Source: an uncultured Verrucomicrobiota bacterium | GTDB lineage: Bacteria > Verrucomicrobiota > Verrucomicrobiia > Palsa-1439 | DNA: 38,368 bases | Assembly (NCBI GenBank): GCA_903847335.1 | Contig: CAINDI010000176.1 | Span: 1-38,368, forward strand | Reading direction: 5' to 3' | In this document: in pieces, positions 36,045-38,368 of the stretch | Numbering within the stretch: position 1 is the first letter of the stretch | Layout of the letters: each line of letters begins with the position of its first letter | Translations under genes and position numbers: made by a program | Notes under the pieces: generated by a model | Seen by the model: only the letters and a program-made list of their open reading frames with translations | What the model was told of the DNA's origin: nothing | The model's database searches: none

Positions 36045-37250
36045 ATGGCAAAAATCTCAATCTCTAACGGCAAGCTCTCAGTTCCAAATAACCCAACCCT
36101 TCCTTTCATCCGTGGCGACGGCACCGGCCCTGACATCTGGGCCGCCAGCGTCCGCGTACTCGATGCCGCCGTTGCGAAAGCCTATTCCGGCAAGCGCAAG
36201 ATCGAATGGCTCGAAGTTTTCGCCGGTGAGGAATCGTTTAAGAAATTTAATAACTGGCTCCCCGACGAAACCGTCAAGGCGTTCCAAGATTACCTCGTCG
36301 GCATCAAAGGCCCGTTGACCACACCGGTGGGCAAAGGCATCCGCAGCTTGAACGTCGCGCTCCGGCAAATGCTTGACCTTTATGTTTGCTTGCGGCCGGT
36401 GATGTGGTTCAACGGCGTCCCCTCACCCGTCAAACATCCCGAGAAGGTCAACATGGTTATCTTCCGGGAAAACACCGAGGACATTTACGCCGGCATCGAG
36501 TGGGAAGCCGGTTCGCCCGAAGCCAAGAAGCTCATCGCGTTCCTCCAAAACGAAATGGGCGTGAAGAAAATCCGGTTCCCCGAAACCAGCGGCATCGGCA
36601 TCAAACCGGTCTCCTCCGAAGGCACCGAACGCCTCATCCGCGCCGCGATCAAGTACGCCATTGATAACAACCGCAAGAGCGTCACGATTGTCCACAAGGG
36701 CAACATCATGAAGTTCACCGAAGGCGGCTTCCGCGATTGGGGCTACGCCCTCGCGAAGCGCGAATTCGGCGCTGTCGAGATTGACGGCGGTCCGTGGTGC
36801 AAACTCCCCAACGGCATCGTCATCAAAGACGCCATCGCCGACATCACCTTGCAGCAAGTGTTGACCCGTCCCGCCGAGTTCGACGTCATCGCCACGCTCA
36901 ACCTGAACGGCGATTACCTCAGCGACGCGTTGGCCGCGCAAGTCGGCGGCATCGGCATCGCCCCCGGCGGCAACATCAATTACATCACCGGCCACGCCAT
37001 CTTCGAAGCCACCCACGGCACCGCGCCGAAATACGCCGGTAAAGACATGGTCAACCCCGGTAGCGTCATCCTGTCCGGTGAGATGATGTTGCGATACATG
37101 GGCTGGACGGAAGCCGCCGACCTCATCATCAAAGGCATGGACGGCGCGATCAACGCCAAGACGGTGACCTACGACTTCGCCCGCCAGATGGAAGGCGCGA
37201 AGGAAGTGAAGTGCTCCGCATTCGGAACGGCCATGATCGAACGGATGTGA
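36045..37250 (+). CDS. icd: NADP-dependent isocitrate dehydrogenase
   Basis: The 401-residue enzyme follows the Escherichia coli Icd plan: [12 protein letters not shown] near the start, the substrate-binding segment RSLNVALRQ with S101 (equivalent to the regulatory Ser113), [16 protein letters not shown], and [17 protein letters not shown]. The Lys-Tyr of APKYAG is the NADP-type choice. It converts isocitrate to 2-oxoglutarate, making CO2 and NADPH in the TCA cycle. It is slightly shorter than the 416 residues of E. coli. No AceK kinase is nearby. The start ATG 36045 follows the promoter directly. Confidence 0.95.
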   Translation: MAKISISNGKLSVPNNPTLPFIRGDGTGPDIWAASVRVLDAAVAKAYSGKRKIEWLEVFAGEESFKKFNNWLPDETVKAFQDYLVGIKGPLTTPVGKGIRSLNVALRQMLDLYVCLRPVMWFNGVPSPVKHPEKVNMVIFRENTEDIYAGIEWEAGSPEAKKLIAFLQNEMGVKKIRFPETSGIGIKPVSSEGTERLIRAAIKYAIDNNRKSVTIVHKGNIMKFTEGGFRDWGYALAKREFGAVEIDGGPWCKLPNGIVIKDAIADITLQQVLTRPAEFDVIATLNLNGDYLSDALAAQVGGIGIAPGGNINYITGHAIFEATHGTAPKYAGKDMVNPGSVILSGEMMLRYMGWTEAADLIIKGMDGAINAKTVTYDFARQMEGAKEVKCSAFGTAMIERM

Positions 37251-37263
37251 CCATGACGCATCC

Positions 37264-37842
37264 TTATTGACCATTCGAGACGGCGCGATGACGGAAGCAA
37301 CTCACAAGATGGTCATTGACCATGCCGGCGGCTTGCATGAAGGCGTAGCAGATCGTTGTACCCACGAACTTGAATCCGCGTCCGCGCAGATCCTCGCTCA
37401 TCGCGTCGGACTCGGCGGTGTGTGACGGTAGGTCGCTAAGCTGGTGAAACCGGTTAGCCCGCGTCTGCCCGCCGGTGAATTGCCAGATGTACCGGTCAAA
37501 TGAGCCGAACTCCGCTTGCACCGCAAGGAAACACCGGGCGTTGATGATGGCTGATTGCACCTTGAGCCGGTTGCGGATGATGCCGGTATCGGCGAGCAGC
37601 CGGACCACGTCGCGGTCGCCGTACCGCGCTACCTTGGCGGCGTCGAAGTTGTCGAATGCGCGCCGGTAATTCTCGCGCTTCAGCAGCACGGTCTGCCAAC
37701 TCAGCCCGGCCTGCGCGGCGTCGAGGACGAGGAACTCGTACAGTTTCCGGTCGTCGTGCAGCGGCACGCCCCATTCCGTGTCGTGATACGCCGTCATCAA
37801 TGGATGCGACAGACACCAAGGGCAACGAGAAGGCTCTTGCAT
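37264..37842 (-). CDS. tag: DNA-3-methyladenine glycosylase I (Tag)
   Basis: The 192-residue protein has the Tag zinc ligands with the family spacing: C7 and H20 (C-x12-H, YHDTEWG) near the start, and H and C in NDHLVSC near the end. The base-recognition segment reads LDAAQAGLSW, with D41 where E. coli Tag has Glu38. It removes 3-methyladenine from alkylated DNA. I use ATG 37842; an in-frame GTG at 37848 is possible and neither has a clear ribosome site. It lies 12 nt after the ychF stop and converges on icd with a 13-bp gap. Confidence 0.94.
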   Translation of the reverse strand: MQEPSRCPWCLSHPLMTAYHDTEWGVPLHDDRKLYEFLVLDAAQAGLSWQTVLLKRENYRRAFDNFDAAKVARYGDRDVVRLLADTGIIRNRLKVQSAIINARCFLAVQAEFGSFDRYIWQFTGGQTRANRFHQLSDLPSHTAESDAMSEDLRGRGFKFVGTTICYAFMQAAGMVNDHLVSCFRHRAVSNGQ

Positions 37843-37854
37843 GAACACGGTGGA

Positions 37855-38368
37855 CTACACGTTAAACTTAAAGATCAGCACGTCGCCGTCTTTCACGACG
37901 TATTCCTTACCTTCCATCCGGTACAAACCTTTTTCACGCGCAACGGCGACACTGCCGCATTTGATCAGAGCATCGTAGGCGACGGTTTCGGCTTTGATGA
38001 AACCGCGCTCGAAGTCGGAATGAATCACGCCGGCGGCTTTCGGGGCGGTATCGCCGGCATGGATTGTCCACGCGCGAACTTCTTTTTCGCCGGCCGTGAA
38101 ATATGTCCGCAGACCGAGTAGATGATAGGTCGCGCGGATGAGCGCGCCGACACCGGATTCGTTTACGCCAAGTTCCTTGAGAAACGCCTGCGCTTCCTCC
38201 GGTGACAAATCCACCAAGTCGCTCTCAATCTGTGCGCTGATAACCACGGCTTCGCAGGCGAGATGCGTCTGCACATACTCGCGCACCTTGAGGACGTGCG
38301 GATTGGTGTCGGCGGTGGCGAGGTCAGATTCTTTCACGTTGCAGGCAAAAATGGTGGACTTATCTGTC
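37855..38368 (-). CDS. ychF: YchF/OLA1 family ATPase, C-terminal part (N-terminus outside window)
   Basis: The reading frame runs in from the right edge; about 170 C-terminal residues are present. It shows ACNVKESDL after the missing G domain, the helical region, SAQIESDLVDLSPEEA, YHLLGLRTYFTAGEKEVRAW, and the TGS domain with KCGSVAVAREKG and the final VKDGDVLIFKFNV. These match the C-terminal third of YchF, a ribosome-associated P-loop ATPase linked to oxidative-stress control. A possible start at 38337 is only an internal Val. The P-loop itself is not in the window. Confidence 0.95.
   Translation of the reverse strand, partial: TDKSTIFACNVKESDLATADTNPHVLKVREYVQTHLACEAVVISAQIESDLVDLSPEEAQAFLKELGVNESGVGALIRATYHLLGLRTYFTAGEKEVRAWTIHAGDTAPKAAGVIHSDFERGFIKAETVAYDALIKCGSVAVAREKGLYRMEGKEYVVKDGDVLIFKFNV

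Noticed and set aside
36423-37274. 283-codon minus-strand frame opposite icd
   Set aside because: Long antisense frames are expected in G+C-rich conserved genes. The translation is low-complexity Val/Ala/Asp-rich and the sense frame is a complete Icd.

Overview
The window is a 38.4 kb stretch of a Gram-negative bacterial chromosome with about half G+C. The TonB/ExbB/ExbD set implies an outer membrane. The giant secreted protein with choice-of-anchor Q type repeats, the UroD-like enzyme, the DUF4434 and DUF4832 proteins and the tig-clpP-clpX order suggest the PVC group, most likely Verrucomicrobiota or a relative. This is an inference; no rRNA or taxonomic marker was searched.

Layout. (1) 1-8851, minus: one uninterrupted frame of at least 2950 codons, running off the left edge. 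It encodes a giant exported surface protein with three parallel beta-helix modules, six stalk-like repeats, four PKD domains and several Ig-like domains. (2) 9021-20019, plus: a candidate glycan-use operon. It holds two tandem secreted Asp-box (BNR, GH74-like) propeller proteins, a cytoplasmic GH1 beta-glucosidase, a 118-bp relic of a third propeller gene, a secreted SGNH hydrolase, a sugar:cation symporter of the GPH/MFS type and a secreted DNRLRE-like protein. (3) 20033-23995: a UroD-like protein and a DUF4832 glycosidase-fold protein (minus), divergent from a DUF4434 glycosidase-fold protein (plus). (4) 23968-26667, plus: TonB, ExbB, two ExbDs and a membrane-anchored coiled-coil protein. 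(5) 26680-28849: an AGE-family sugar 2-epimerase and a hexose-6-phosphate mutarotase. (6) 28846-38368: housekeeping genes: clpX, clpP and tig; an mgtA-type Mg2+ ATPase with a PTS EIIA-like protein and a lone receiver protein; icd; tag; and the C-terminal part of ychF.

How it may work together (inference): the secreted propellers and esterase-like hydrolase attack an extracellular glycan, the symporter imports small sugars, and GH1, the epimerase and the mutarotase process them inside. The TonB module could energise outer-membrane uptake, but no TonB-dependent receptor or SusC/SusD pair lies in the window.

Two genome-scale signals run through everything. The palindrome ACCGGT occurs roughly 65 times by eye, about seven times the random expectation. 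Several genes have a promoter-like -10 box only 9-10 nt before the start codon, suggesting leaderless mRNAs. I saw no tRNA, rRNA, CRISPR array, insertion sequence or clear intrinsic terminator, and no gene-free stretch longer than 300 bases.
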